In this document: positions 1 through 11,556 of the stretch, in pieces
Numbering within the stretch: position 1 is the stretch's first letter
Layout: the number at the start of each line of letters is the position of its first letter
Assembly (NCBI GenBank): GCA_030247885.1
Contig: JAPDRO010000027.1
Span: 62,001 to 126,000, forward strand
Direction: 5' to 3'
DNA from: Taxawa tesnikishii (nom. ined.)
Lineage: Eukaryota > Ascomycota > Dothideomycetes > Dothideales
DNA length: 64,000 nt
Translations under genes and position numbers: made by a program
The notes under the pieces: model-generated
What the model was told of the DNA's origin: nothing
The model's database searches: none
What the model saw: the letters and a program-made list of their open reading frames with translations, nothing else

Positions 1-950
1 ACCTCAGAATATTTTAACATATGTCTTGTATGCTATCATATATCGTCGAAGCAGGTTCCTGGAACGATGCTATATAGTTTGCGTTATTTCAGTGTTTCGT
101 TATAGTCTAGACTGGCTAGACTAGTTATTGAGCCGTTTGATTTGAGGGAGATCGTTTCCAACGTCAGCTGATGGTCATCTGACCGTGGTTGTCAACAATA
201 CGAGATCAATTAGTAGAAGGTCATCATTGCAGTGCAGAGGCTGATTGTAAATGCTAAGCAATTTGGTTCAAAAAATGGACGTTCGCGGTTCGTTGCCAAT
301 CGAATGAGGGTGTCCTGTTAGCATTATCAGTCAGGGCTGCCCATGGTGGAAAGGACGGAGCTGTTGAAGAAGAAGAAGAAGAGGAGGAGGGATAGGCGGT
401 GGTGAACATACACAGGGAAACTAAGCTCGATGCGTTAGCGTGCTGACAGAACCTCACTGCGCTGAATTATACGATGATTGAAATATGAAGACCGGTTGGA
501 TGTATAGGACAGTTGATGAGTATTATATATGGCAATGGTGAGTACTGCACGAGTGGTACTACGAGTTGCATGATTTGAGATTCCGAAAGGGATTGGTTAC
601 CAAAAGGACGTAGCCGGTGGCAGCGTGAGTAGTAAATCTGCAGCGTGAACGATAATGACTGTCGGTCTGCTTTGACGACGACACACGCCAGAACTCTTTT
701 GCCATGCGATGAATAGTTACGATCGTTAACGATATGTTGGAAATGCATTGCTGCAAACCATGCGACTAACGGACCGGTAGCAAGGAGAAGCTCTAGTGGG
801 TGATTCTGAATCAACAAAAAGACTACACCTGCTTTTCCCTGCGCTTAACGCAGTCTCGCAACAAATGCACAACTCTATGGTATCATCTTCCCGTCTCAAC
901 ATCAGCCCCGATCCCATCGTCCCGACCGATCCTATTCTTAGTTTCAATCT
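1..950. other. Gene-free stretch 3' of CSE1
   Basis: No convincing coding region on either strand. The open frames here are short, compositionally poor and lack recognisable domains. A short GAA/GAG run lies at about 365-390. The stretch probably holds the 3' flank of CSE1, whose stop codon is at 951-953, and the flank of a gene outside the window. Confidence 0.6.
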
Positions 951-3900
951 TTATGCTTGCATCACACTCTGCAACGCCGCCTTGGCCTCTGCACTCAGCC
1001 GCTCCTGCACAAACCTTCCTACCCTACCACCAGTCTTCCCGTCCGCTTCCCTGAGATAACTCCCGACCCAAGCACGTGCGTCCTGAACCTCGGGCCACGG
1101 ATCCTTGGACACCGGTCTACAAGTGTTCAGAGCAGTGAAACCCACGCCAAAGCCGACATCCTCAACGTCGCGGTCCTCAATCACCGCGTCATCCGCGGCG
1201 GGCGGCAAAGGTGGGTTGATGAGCAGCTTGAGCAGAGTTTCGCAGGTGAAGCCCCAACCTTCTTGCCGTAGCGGTCAACGAAGGCTTCGCTAGTCGCGAG
1301 CGTGTGCGTTAGGGAGATGACGGCGGTTTTGCGGTCGTAGGGGCGGGAGAGCTTTTGCGTGTCTGGGAGGATTATGCCTGTGTAAATGGGTGTGAAGACA
1401 CTGAGATGGAGTCAGTACCTGTAAGGAATGTGGATACGGTATGAGGCATATTGGGTGTGACTGGGTGACTTACTTGTTTTGAACTTGGTCGGCGACGCTG
1501 ATGAAGAAATCTGCGCCAAGGCCCTTCTCGTCTCTGGCAGAAACCATGTGGTAGAAGCGGACGAAGCGGAGAGCGAAGTTTTCCGTCTTGGAATTGGAAA
1601 GGCGGGTGAGCATGAGTTGGAGGATGGTAGTGAAGTAGGGTTGCAAAGCGGCGACTGGGAAGTTTGAAACAACCGTGTCAATGAGGTCGAATGCATAGCT
1701 TTCGTTCGCCTTGCCCGACACGAGCTTCTGGAAGATGACGAGGATTTGCTCGGTTTGTTGGTTGTTCTGAGCGATCTGGTTCGCAGCGCGCGGAATCATG
1801 GCGTTCAGCAAACGGACCAGAGCTGGAACGTTACCCCGAGTGTTGTACATGTCGAGATTGAGGATTGGTGGTAGAAGACCTTGGTACATGGTCGACAGCG
1901 TGCCAGATGGGTTGGCCTCCAGCAGAGCCGCAAAGAGCTGGAAGACGTATGGCTGAAATTCTTGCACATCGTTGGCCAGGGTCTCGGCAAAGGGCTCATA
2001 GAGTGCTGTCTCAAGCTTCTCGGATTGAGTTGGCGCAGCGAAGCGGATGACCGCACCAACGCTCTCGAAGTGGTAATAGTAGAATCGTGGGTTGCTCGGG
2101 TTGTGACGAATGACCTTTGTGATGTTGATCAAGCTTGTCAAGACCATGTCAAGTACTTGAAGGACACCGTCCCGAACGAAGATGAGAACCCTCATGACGC
2201 ACTTGATGAGGAACTCGTTTTCCTGCACCTTCTCTGGCTTGACCCCCTTGGTGATGAGGACGAAAAGGTGTGACAGAAGATCCCTGGCTAACTGACCCCT
2301 GACGGTCTCTCTGGCAATGATAGGTTGCCTCTTGTCGTCGGTAAGGTACAGCACTCGCTCCACAGCGATAGCGGCGTATGTGTGCACAACATAGTTGTCA
2401 GAGTTGAGCTGTTGAACAAGCAGCGGGAAGGCCTGCTGCCATTGCTGCTGGGTAAGCTGAGTACGGAAAAGGTACAGATACTTGATGGCATCCACTTTCA
2501 GCAACTCGTGCGTGCTGCTGCCCGTCAGATCCTCTGCAATGTTCTTCTGGAAGAAATCCAGCACATCCACATTCGGGTTTGTGCTCTGTACACCTCGAGC
2601 AGCTGTTGGCGCTCCCTTGGCGGCAATGGAAGAGAACAGATACACGGCAGTATCCTTGGCTTTCCAGTTCTCGGACCTGTTGCTTGCGTATTGTGAGAGG
2701 TAATGGTCGATGTATTGAGAGACGACGGAGGTGACCAGTTGCTCAAACTGCTCCATGAGTTGACGCAAGAAGTCCGTGGCTGCTCGTCTCCTGGTATCGC
2801 TGTCGGAGCCTTCCAGATCCCTCCGGATATACTCGATCGGCTCGTCCTCGAAGAGCTCAACATCAGCCTCCCGCAGCGACAGATTTGGGAGCACAACCTT
2901 CTCTACAACTTGTCCCAGAAGCTGTTGGTTGTTGAAGCTCTCCGCATACTGCCTTATCCTTACGACGGATGTCAGAAATTGCAAGGCCTTGCTGACAAGT
3001 ATGTCGTATTTCGTCTCCGGTCCGATAGTCGTGAGAAGACTCCACGAGCTCTCGACAAATTGTCCCAGGTGTTTGCCAAAAGCATCCTCGTACTTCTGCA
3101 CGTATAGAATGAGCACCTCAAAGATTCCTGCTTTTATGTACTCCAGAGGCCCGGATTCCGTCTCGTCTTCGGTGTGTAGCAGAGCGTTGTCGTAGGTGAG
3201 GTACTTCAGCAGGAGCCCGCTGATGTCTCCAAGGTTGTCTTCGAAGACTGGCGGCAGATCTTGGCATGACAAGTCATAGAAGAGCTTCATGCTCAGGTTC
3301 AGTGTGACGAAGTATTGCTGCAAGACGTCCTTGTTTCCTTGGTTCTGGGTTATGACGCTGTCGGTGTTTTGGAGCAGGGTCAGGAAAGGTGCACTGAACT
3401 TGGAAAGGACATGGTTGATCTCGGTGAAGAGTTCATCGGATCTGAACAGCGGCCGCCACCGCCTGAAGATAGAGTGTGCGACCTGGAGAACACCGTTGTT
3501 GACCACGGCGTTGTCTGGTGTGAGGCGTGATACGAGGTCCTGCAGTTGTCGTTAGCTCCGTATCGACGGGTTGAGAGAGGAGTGCCATACGTCGACCAAA
3601 GTGTCCCATCGCTCCCAAAAGTCACTGTCGGCAATGACACTGATGGCTTCGCCCAACTGCGTCTGCATGGACTGGGGCACTGATATCATGAGACCAATGA
3701 GCTCTTGCTTGATGGCGACCACCTCATTCTGGGGCAGTTTGTAGTTCCCATCTTCGTCCTGGTTGGAAGCTGTTTCAGTATGGGTTGTCTTGCATGCTCT
3801 TCGGGTTATCGCATTGTACGTACTGTCCAATTGCGGCGGATGAAGTTCTTGAAGAAAAGGGCACTGGCTAGCCGAGTGGTGTTGGGGAATGAATTCGAGG

Positions 3901-4098
3901 CAACGATCTGTAGCAAAGCAAGGGAGAAGCCGGGGTTGTTCTCCTCCTGCCTGAGTGTCTGTTCCGCTGTAGGATGGAATGTCAGCCGCAACGCTTCTAG
4001 GGGCTGTTCACATGCTTGGTCGACGAACCCTGTTTGTTCTGGCGGGGATCGAGACTGGCTTCCAGCAGCTTCGAGATGTTTGTGAGATCCGCAGCCAT
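951..4098 (-). CDS. CSE1: Exportin-2 / importin-alpha re-exporter Cse1
   Basis: This karyopherin-beta returns importin-alpha from nucleus to cytoplasm as a RanGTP complex. Proposed exons, in reading order, are 4098-4029, 3966-3820, 3769-3591, 3539-1474 and 1400-951, giving about 970 residues against 960 in yeast Cse1. The N-terminal importin-beta segment (AEQTLRQEE...) is followed by the stretch LMISVPQSMQ...IADSDF, then AHSIFRRWRPLFRSDELF and EDEPIEYIRRDLEGSD. These match yeast Cse1 almost block for block. The start is the only Met ahead of the conserved N-terminus. One oddity: near 1256-1264 the conserved C-terminus (WGFTCETLLKLL to the end) continues only if one base is added. As written, the frame hits a stop about 25 codons later, so this is probably an assembly deletion. 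It shares a 1 kb promoter with the divergent gene at 5118. Identification is firm. Confidence 0.95.
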
Positions 4099-4130
4099 GT
4101 TGGTTGTGAGGGAGAGGAGAGGGAGGGAGG

Positions 4131-4152
4131 GAGGGAGGGAGGGAGGGAGGGG
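4131..4152. repeat. (GGGA)n microsatellite
   Basis: Tandem GGGA units just upstream of the CSE1 start codon. On the CSE1 sense strand it is a TCCC pyrimidine tract, probably within the 5' leader. Confidence 0.9.
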
Positions 4153-4514
4153 AAGATGTAGAGAGAGATAGATAGAGAGAGAGGTTTGAAAGCAAGGTGG
4201 GTGGGCTGTTTGGAGTGTCCCGAGCGGGATGTCAAACAAGTGTTGGTAAATACAGATATAAGCCAAATGCTTTCGGTAACTAATTTACACGAACTACGCG
4301 CTACACGAGTATACCGCGGGATTGTTCCTCACCGCCCGGCGCGAACCCTGGATTTTCCCGGATATTGTATCGTTCTTGGCGCATTACGTCGATAATCGGT
4401 AGTCGATACTGGTGTAGCGCCGCAACCGCGCCTGCAAGCACAGCGAACAACAGCAGAGCCTCAATCCCCTTGAGAGGTACGGTGGTACGTACATGTATGT
4501 TCACATGCAGCCAG

Positions 4515-4578
4515 CACTGACTGACTGACTGACTGACTGACTGACTGACTGACTGACTGACTGACTGACTGACTGACT
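4515..4578. repeat. (GACT)n microsatellite, about 16 units
   Basis: An uninterrupted run of the tetranucleotide CTGA/GACT, the longest perfect microsatellite in the window. It lies in the divergent promoter region. Confidence 0.95.
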
Positions 4579-4784
4579 CGTGTATATGTGATTGTTGTTG
4601 TCGCCTAGAAGATTCCACCGTCAGACCTTCTCATCAGCGTTGCCGCTGCCGTCGCCGTCGCCGTCGCCATCGCCGCTGGTGCTGGGGTCTCTTTGCATTT
4701 CCTTGCATTTCCTTGCATTGTCCAGGCGTTGGATCTGTTCAGTACATCAACCGACCCTTTCGGTCTTTATCTCAAGACAGCGTT

Positions 4785-4840
4785 GTCATCATCATCACCA
4801 CCACCACCACCACCACCACCATCATTACCACCACCACCAA
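4785..4840. repeat. CAC/CAT triplet repeat
   Basis: Imperfect ATC/ACC triplet tract upstream of the gene at 5118. It reads as poly-His or poly-Pro in spurious short frames, but I see no reason to call it coding. Confidence 0.85.
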
Positions 4841-5117
4841 CGAGCCTCTGTGCCACCGCTCTACTGACCCGATATCTCACGTTGCACCCACGCCCACGCC
4901 TACACCTTTTGGCGTGAACGGGCAACATCGGTACGGCGCAGTCGCCCAAGTGCCCCGCACATGTCACCACGGATAGCACAGCTGTCATAGTAACCAAGAG
5001 GGATTCCCCATACATCGAGTGGCGCTGGCCGACATCCCCTGCTAGAAGCAAAACTCTTTCCTCGCATAGACACGATCCGACCTTCATTACCTCTGCCACC
5101 GCAAATCACTGTTTAAG

Positions 5118-8100
5118 ATGGCTGGGAACATCGATTACGCCAGGCTGCGCGAGCAGACCATGGGTTCCGGCTTGGACGAAGAGGCCGTCACAGTCAACAC
5201 AAGGGCCCTGATAGACAAGGTTTTGGCTAGATATTCTGGAGAGTGGACAACTCTTCGAGAACTCATACAGAACGCCGCCGACGCATCTGCAACAAAGGTC
5301 ACCATCAGATTCGACACAATACCTTCCTCCACCGTTCCCGCGCCACAGACAGACGATCCTTCAGCACAACTCAAGCACGCGCTGCTGCATCACACCCTCA
5401 GCAGATTGGTGGTTTCCAACAACGGCGAAGCTTTTGGGGAGAACGACTGGTCACGGCTGAAGCGCATCGCAGAAGGAAACCCGGATGAAACAAAGATCGG
5501 TGCGTTTGGCGTTGGCTTCTACAGTGTCTTCGCCGACTGCGAGTCGCCCTTCGTGACATCCGGAGACCAGACTATGGCCTTCTACTGGAAAGGAAACAGC
5601 CTGTTTACAAGACGGGGCCGGCTGCCGAAGGAACATGCCGGTTCGGACACCACCTTCCTGCTGGACTACCGGAACAACACCTCGCCGGTTCCTGGCCTCC
5701 TCTCTCTGTGTCAGTTTCTCAGCACTAGTCTTACGTTTGTCGGTCTGGAATGCATAGATCTCTGGCTGGACCAGTGGAACCTACTACAACTGACGAAGAA
5801 GATGGCACCGGCTGCCAGCGTTAATATCCCTGCAGAAGTCAACCCTAAGACCAAAGAAGGCTTAATGAAGATCGTGGCTGTGGAATACCAAAACGCGCAA
5901 ATAGATGCGAAGTGGATGAATGTCGTGGGCTGGACCCGGACGTCGACCTCTCCCCACGCTGGAACTCAGCAAAGCGAGAGTGCCCCCTACGCAATCGTTG
6001 CGAAGTTTCTTCAGCAGGTTCACCGCTGCTCCGACAAGCACCACGACTGCCGCTAGACGGGCGGCGAAGGAGGAGGAAGCGGTGCAGCGTGCCATTTCCG
6101 AAGATCTTGCCGGAAGTAGCCAGGCAACAGTATTCCTACGCATCAGCACCGTGAACGTGCAAACGTACATAGCAAAAGGCCTGGCAGCCGAGCTTGAGAG
6201 AGCCACCAAGAAGCCGCCGCCGAAACACACGCGGATTGCTATCCTGACGTCTTCTTATGACGAAACCTCCGCTTCTCTTTCTACGCTCTCCGGTTCCGGT
6301 TCTGGAAAGGCCGCAGACATCTTCGCCTCTGTGCTGCCCAGCAAGAACGGACGCATCTTCATCGGATTTCCCACAGCTCAGACCACCGGTCTGCTAGCGC
6401 ACATCTCTGCACCATCTGTCATCCCTACAGTGGAGCGCGAGAACATCGACCTGAACGCACGCTATGTCCGGACTTGGAACGTCGAGATGCTGAGAGTTGC
6501 TGGCATAGCATGTCGTGTGGCGTATACCGGAGAAATGGCGGAGCTCAAAGCAAGACTGTCCCGTCAGTTGGCCTCCTCTGGCAACAAGAAGGTCCAGAAG
6601 GCTGATTTAGCGGCTATCATGCCGGCCTCGATTCATGCCTTCAAGCAGTACACCTACCAAGAATCGACTCCATCTTCTCAGGTCGGCCAAATTATCGAAG
6701 AAGCTTTCTGGACTTGCAACCAGAAGGCTTCCATTGACGTTCTTTCGACCCGTGGTGTTCTGCCGAGCTTTGAAGTGCGTTTGGCCACTGAGGATTTGAG
6801 CTTTGTAGATGGTATTCCCGTCGTGCCCGATGAAATCGTTGAGAAGACTCCTGCTTTCTTGCACAAGCTACGAGAGTATGGACTGCTATCCGAGATTACT
6901 ACGCACGATATTAAGAAAGAGCTGGAGGCGAGGGCTCTTGAAGAGGCTCAATTGACGGAGCTCATCAAATGGGCGGCCCGGAAGCTGCAGACTGAGGAGT
7001 TGGATGCCTCTGCTGTCCATTCGTTGTTCGATGGCACGGTAGCCACCATTTCCGGAGAGCATGCTGGAACGTACGCCGGACCCGTTCTGCTGCTTGGTGG
7101 GATAGATTCCTTCCCGAACGTTACCAAAGTCCCTGCCGATTTGCCTATGCCACCGAGCACGATTCCGTTCAGATTCATCAAGGGCATACCCAAGAATCAA
7201 CTTGAAGCCTTTGGCTGGGATGAGTTGCAGATCGTGCCATGGCTTCGCTACCTGATCGAGAAAGATGGTGCCGGCCTTCTTCCCGATCAGAGCATCACGA
7301 AGAGCTCCGCATTCGCGGCCCAGGTCTTACCAGTCTTGTCAAAGAGTTGGGAATCTCTGAGCCAATCTTCGAAGGCCACTTCCGTCGATTTGCTCAGCAA
7401 CCGGACTGTCATTCCCACCAAGCTCGGCATGCGTAAGCCTCCACAAGCCTACTTTGCATCTGTCAAGCTTTTCGATGATCTCCCCACGGTGACCGGCTTG
7501 CAAGGCGTCAAAGAGAAATTCCTTGCAGCCCTTGGTGTACGCAAGACTGTTGAACTATCAGTCGTGTTTGAGCGGCTGATGACCAAGTCTACGAGCGAAA
7601 AGGGCGCTACCGAGAGCAAATGGAGTCATGTCGATCTCATCAAGTACCTGGTTACTGTTAGGGATGATATCCCTGCTGACGACATCAATAAACTTCGTAA
7701 GACGCCCATCTGTCCTATGGAGCAGCAAGGCACGGACGCCAACGGCTCCGGACGTCTCTACCGGGTTTCTGAGTTGTTTGAACCTAAGCCAGTGTTGAGA
7801 GAACTCAACCTGCCGATTCTGCACTGGCCCGACGCATGGCGACCAACCAGCCCAGAAGCCAAATTTCTCGGCTCCCTAGGTCTGAAGCCTTACCCCTCTG
7901 TTCCTGAGCTTGTTGATATCATGTCAAAGTCCGCGGCTCGCGGCGACGTGAAGCTCTACGAGACAGCTCTCCAGTACTTCCTTGCAAACCACTACCCTAA
8001 CGGCTATCGCAGGTTCAACATGGCGACTATCGACGTCCCCTTCCTTCCTCTTCAGGGATATGGACTCGAGAAACTCGCAATCCCACAGCACTGCTTTGCC

Positions 8101-10368
8101 AACAAGAGGTCGGTACTTCTTGGCTTCAATGTTCTGAGGGAAGACCTTCAACCACACGCATCCAATTTGGGTGTCGAGCTTGATCCACCGATCAATGTCA
8201 GTGCAGAAAGGCTACTGAAGAATCCTCCCAAAACCAGGGCGGAAGCGAAGGACGTCTTTGGCTATTTTGCTGGTCGATTAAACGAGATCGGCCCTTCCGG
8301 AAATGTTGCCGAGAGGCTCGGAACAGCTCTGATCGTTCCGCTTACGAAGGCTGGCGCTGAGAAGACGCGTTTTGTCGCGCCCCGGTCATGTTTCCTCGGT
8401 GATAGTCAGACGTATGGTGACATCTTTGACTTCGTGGACTTCGGCTCTGAAGCCAACTCCTTCCTCCTTAAGGTTGGCTCGAAGCATGAGCCAAGCGCTG
8501 TGGAACTTGCTGCAATGCTCGTCCGTGAGCCTGCCAGGCTTCTGAACACGCTTGGTGCTGAAAAGTATCTGAGTTTGCTGAGACGCATTGCCGACAACGC
8601 AGCCGCTCTGAAGAACGACAAAGGGCTGTGGGCCAACCTCAAGCGCGCCCATTGTCTGCTAGCCTATAGAGAAGTGTCCACCATGCCCGACGGAAGCAAT
8701 GAGGAGGACGATGCAGACCGTCTAGATGAGGAAGAGGCATCAATCAAGGAGTATCTCCTAGCCGCCTCTGGCGGTATGGTGCTTGTGGATGATTTTGCCA
8801 GTTACCGGCTGTTCCGGAACAGCCTACTTTCTGCGCCACAAGAAGAGATACTGGAGACGTTCTATGCTGCTCTCGGGACGCCATGGTTAGGCAGTCTCGT
8901 GGAGGACGACCAACGTATGGGACCCCTGCTGAAGGATCAATCTCCAGCCGACAAGCTGCAAAAGCTGATCTTCGAGCGTTGCCGACTGTTCTTGCATGAC
9001 CATACCACCGATGCCATCCGTCACGACGCCCGATGGCTAGAGAAGACACTCAAGGTCCAGGTCACCAGCTCACTATCGTCTCGCAGGACACTTCGCGGAT
9101 ACAACGTTACCTATACGGAAAAGAAGACTGCCGCTATGCACCGCGAAACCAAGAAAGACGCTACTCTTTACGTGACTGCGCGCCCCGATCTATATGAGGT
9201 CAGCCGTGCTCTGATGAGCCTGTTGCTCAAGCGTCCCAAGCAGCAGGACTTTCTAGCGCTCGAAATGATCATGGAAAGTGATCTGCGACGTTTGAAGACC
9301 AAAGGATACAACGTCGACCGCATCCTCCGTCAGAAGGCAGCAGAGTCACGCATAGCCGAGAATGAACGTCAGAAGCAGCTCGAGGAGGAGCAGAAGCGCG
9401 TTGCCGAGCAAGAACGTGCCTGGAAAGCCTCACAGGCGCAGACGAACGGGATGGCGCAGGACGACAAGACACCCGATCGGCCCAAACCCATCCCTGGTGC
9501 ATTCAATGACTCTCCTGATCAGGCTGGTCCCTCCACCGCGATAGGCCTGCCCACGCGGCCGAAGAAGAACACATTCTTTGGCAACCTGGCTAAGAATTTG
9601 GGATTCGAGATCAATGACCAGGCCGCACAGCAGATGCAGAATCTCCTGCACGACACACCTTCACAGCCTGCAATCACCCAAGCATCGGATCACCCGCCAC
9701 CGTACGCGGTCGACGATCCGCACAAGGAAAAGGTGACGAAGCAGCCAGAGCAAGTAACGGCGCCGCACGACGTGCAGCAAAACCTCATCTCCGCCGTTCA
9801 AGCCTCACGTGCCCACGACTCGTCAACTCTCTTCTCAGCCCCTTCCACGAAAGCGGTCAAAGAAACACCGTCTTACTGTGACAGCAAGCCTGGCCAAGAC
9901 CTCGTCTTCGTCGCCGACTCCAAACCGGGCGTCAAAATCTTCCTCCCCAAATCCGTGCCCGCCGCCGCGCGCACCACCTTCCTATCCAACAACTCCGCTG
10001 CTCTCAACGCCTTCGCCTTTTTGCTGCTCGATTGCGCAAACATCTTCCTGCTCAAGCCCCAGAGCGTGCACGTCTTCTACAACGAAGAGGGTAACAGCAT
10101 CGCTTTCAACAACAACGGTTCTATCTTTTGCAACCTGCGCTATTTCCTGCAGTTGCATTGGAACAAGTGGAACAGGGCGGACGGCGAGGGAAAGGTCGAG
10201 GCTGCGGTTTATTGGTGGGTCACGCTGTGTCATGAGTTGGCGCATAACCTTGTCAGTGATCATGGCAGTCAGCACGAGTATTACACGGAGAGCTTTGTGA
10301 CCATGTATTTTGGGAAGATGGTCGCAAAGGCCGCGCAGTATCAGGTTGAGGGTGCGAAGGTGGCGTAG
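5118..10368 (+). CDS. Sacsin-like HATPase giant protein (DUF3684 type) with C-terminal HExxH
   Basis: About 1750 residues, no introns seen. The N-terminus is a Bergerat (GHKL) ATP-binding fold: LIQNAADAS at residues 49-57, VVSNNGEAF near 100, and GAFGVGFYS near 134, as in sacsin and Hsp90-like domains. A long middle region lacks other known motifs. A charged coiled-coil segment lies near residues 1400-1430. Near residue 1706 the sequence CHELAHNLVSDHG carries an HExxH zinc-protease-like motif with a further His. The family occurs across filamentous fungi and is uncharacterised; a chaperone-like role is inference. The frame breaks between 5930 and 5990. Adding one C at 5935-5937 and one at 5983-5987 gives a continuous protein-like sequence, so two missing bases are likely. 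The upstream frame otherwise ends at 6056. Confidence 0.88.
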
Positions 10369-10616
10369 GGGATGACATTGGGGATTGGTCGGTGTGTATG
10401 ATAGCCTGACGGAGGCTGTGAGAGAATGTTTTGTGTACATTGTTATGATACCCTATCCACATCCAGCATTATGCCCATGTTGTTGTCATGTTCGGAATCA
10501 CGAGGCATATGTCGTAAAAAACCCTTCCCTGAATGTTCGAACAAGATCCAACACCCCAGGCTCAACCTTTTTCTCTTCTTTTCTTTTCATTCATTCATAC
10601 GGCCGGGCCGACGAGA

Positions 10617-11282
10617 TCATTGTGTATCATGGAATTGCTCACTTTCTTCGATCGAATCCCCGCGACTAGCGAGAAGCCGTTTCTGCTCCTCCGTCCGCTG
10701 TACCGCTTCTGTCGTCAACCGTTCCGCCCGCCTCTGCTTCCTGCGTTGATGCACCGCCTTTGCATCGATGGCCACGTGTGCCAGTTCCAATACAAATGTT
10801 AACCAACCCCCGATTAACATGAGGATGAACACAGTGGCGGACGGATCGATACCCCGGCTCAATCGTTCGAAGAACATGCCGTGAGCAGGTCCCCATTTGC
10901 TTGCAGCGCCCCAAGTGTGGTTAATGACTAGGAAAACGAACCACGCCAGAGCGATGGGGATCGACGTCGCTAGTGCGAAGGCAGGCTCCAAGGTCCTCGA
11001 CGCACAAGCATAGATGTTAGCTGCGGCGGACAGCGCCGAGAGTAAGGGGACGAGGGTGCCGAGGAGGTAGAAGATGGCCCTGGCTTCGGCTTCAGTTGGC
11101 GGATTGACTGCTTTGCCGAATGGGTTCTTGTAGTTGGCCGCGCGTTGGTCGGCATCGACGAGGCTGAACTCGAAGGTGAGAAGCGAGCCGCATAGCAGGA
11201 AGATGTCGAGGTGTAAGACGCGCTTGCTCATGCGACTGTATACCTTGGCAGTCGTGTCCGAGGGTGCAACAATGAGAGGCAT
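10617..11282 (-). CDS. Four-helix membrane protein, unknown function
   Basis: A protein of about 221 residues with four predicted membrane helices. These begin at HLDIFLLCGSLLTFEFSL, AIFYLLGTLVPLLSALS, ATSIPIALAWFVFLVI and VFILMLIGGWLTFVLEL. A basic then acidic C-terminal tail (KQRRAERL...EEQKRLLASRG) is probably cytosolic. The topology resembles fungal MARVEL-like or integral plasma-membrane proteins, but I do not recognise the family. The start at 11282 (MPLIVAP) was chosen because the open frame upstream is low-complexity and reads through an AAC/GAC repeat. A Met nearer the first helix (MSKRVLHLD) is also possible. The gene converges with the sacsin-like gene, leaving 248 bases between stop codons. 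Confidence 0.7.
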   Translation of the reverse strand: MPLIVAPSDTTAKVYSRMSKRVLHLDIFLLCGSLLTFEFSLVDADQRAANYKNPFGKAVNPPTEAEARAIFYLLGTLVPLLSALSAAANIYACASRTLEPAFALATSIPIALAWFVFLVINHTWGAASKWGPAHGMFFERLSRGIDPSATVFILMLIGGWLTFVLELAHVAIDAKAVHQRRKQRRAERLTTEAVQRTEEQKRLLASRGDSIEESEQFHDTQ

Positions 11283-11503
11283 TATGGTATCAGTGGTGTA
11301 GGTGTGCATGCAGTGTTGTTTTGGCTCGGATGGGAACGAAACGAAAGGAAGTCGTTCGGACCTGCGTGCAATGATCACATGTGTATAGGAAGGAAGCGGG
11401 GGTACGAGTACGAGCGCTGAATCCCCAGGCAACCACGTTATCATGCATGGATCCTCCCTCGAGTCAGATTCAAGGTACAAGGGTACAGGAAGACCAAAGA
11501 AAC

Positions 11504-11556
11504 AACAACGACAACAACGACAACGACGACAACGACAACAACAACAACAACAACGA
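11504..11556. repeat. AAC/GAC triplet repeat
   Basis: Imperfect ACA-ACG triplet tract upstream of the membrane-protein gene. It is purine-rich on the plus strand. Confidence 0.85.

Larger units (their letters stand above)
4099..5117. promoter_or_regulatory. Divergent intergenic region CSE1 / sacsin-like gene
   Basis: About 1 kb between two divergent start codons, so it must hold both promoters. It is unusually rich in simple repeats: GGGA at 4131-4152, GACT at 4515-4578, a TTCCTTGCA unit repeated near 4690-4720, and CAC/CAT triplets at about 4785-4840. I see no clear TATA box. Confidence 0.6.
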
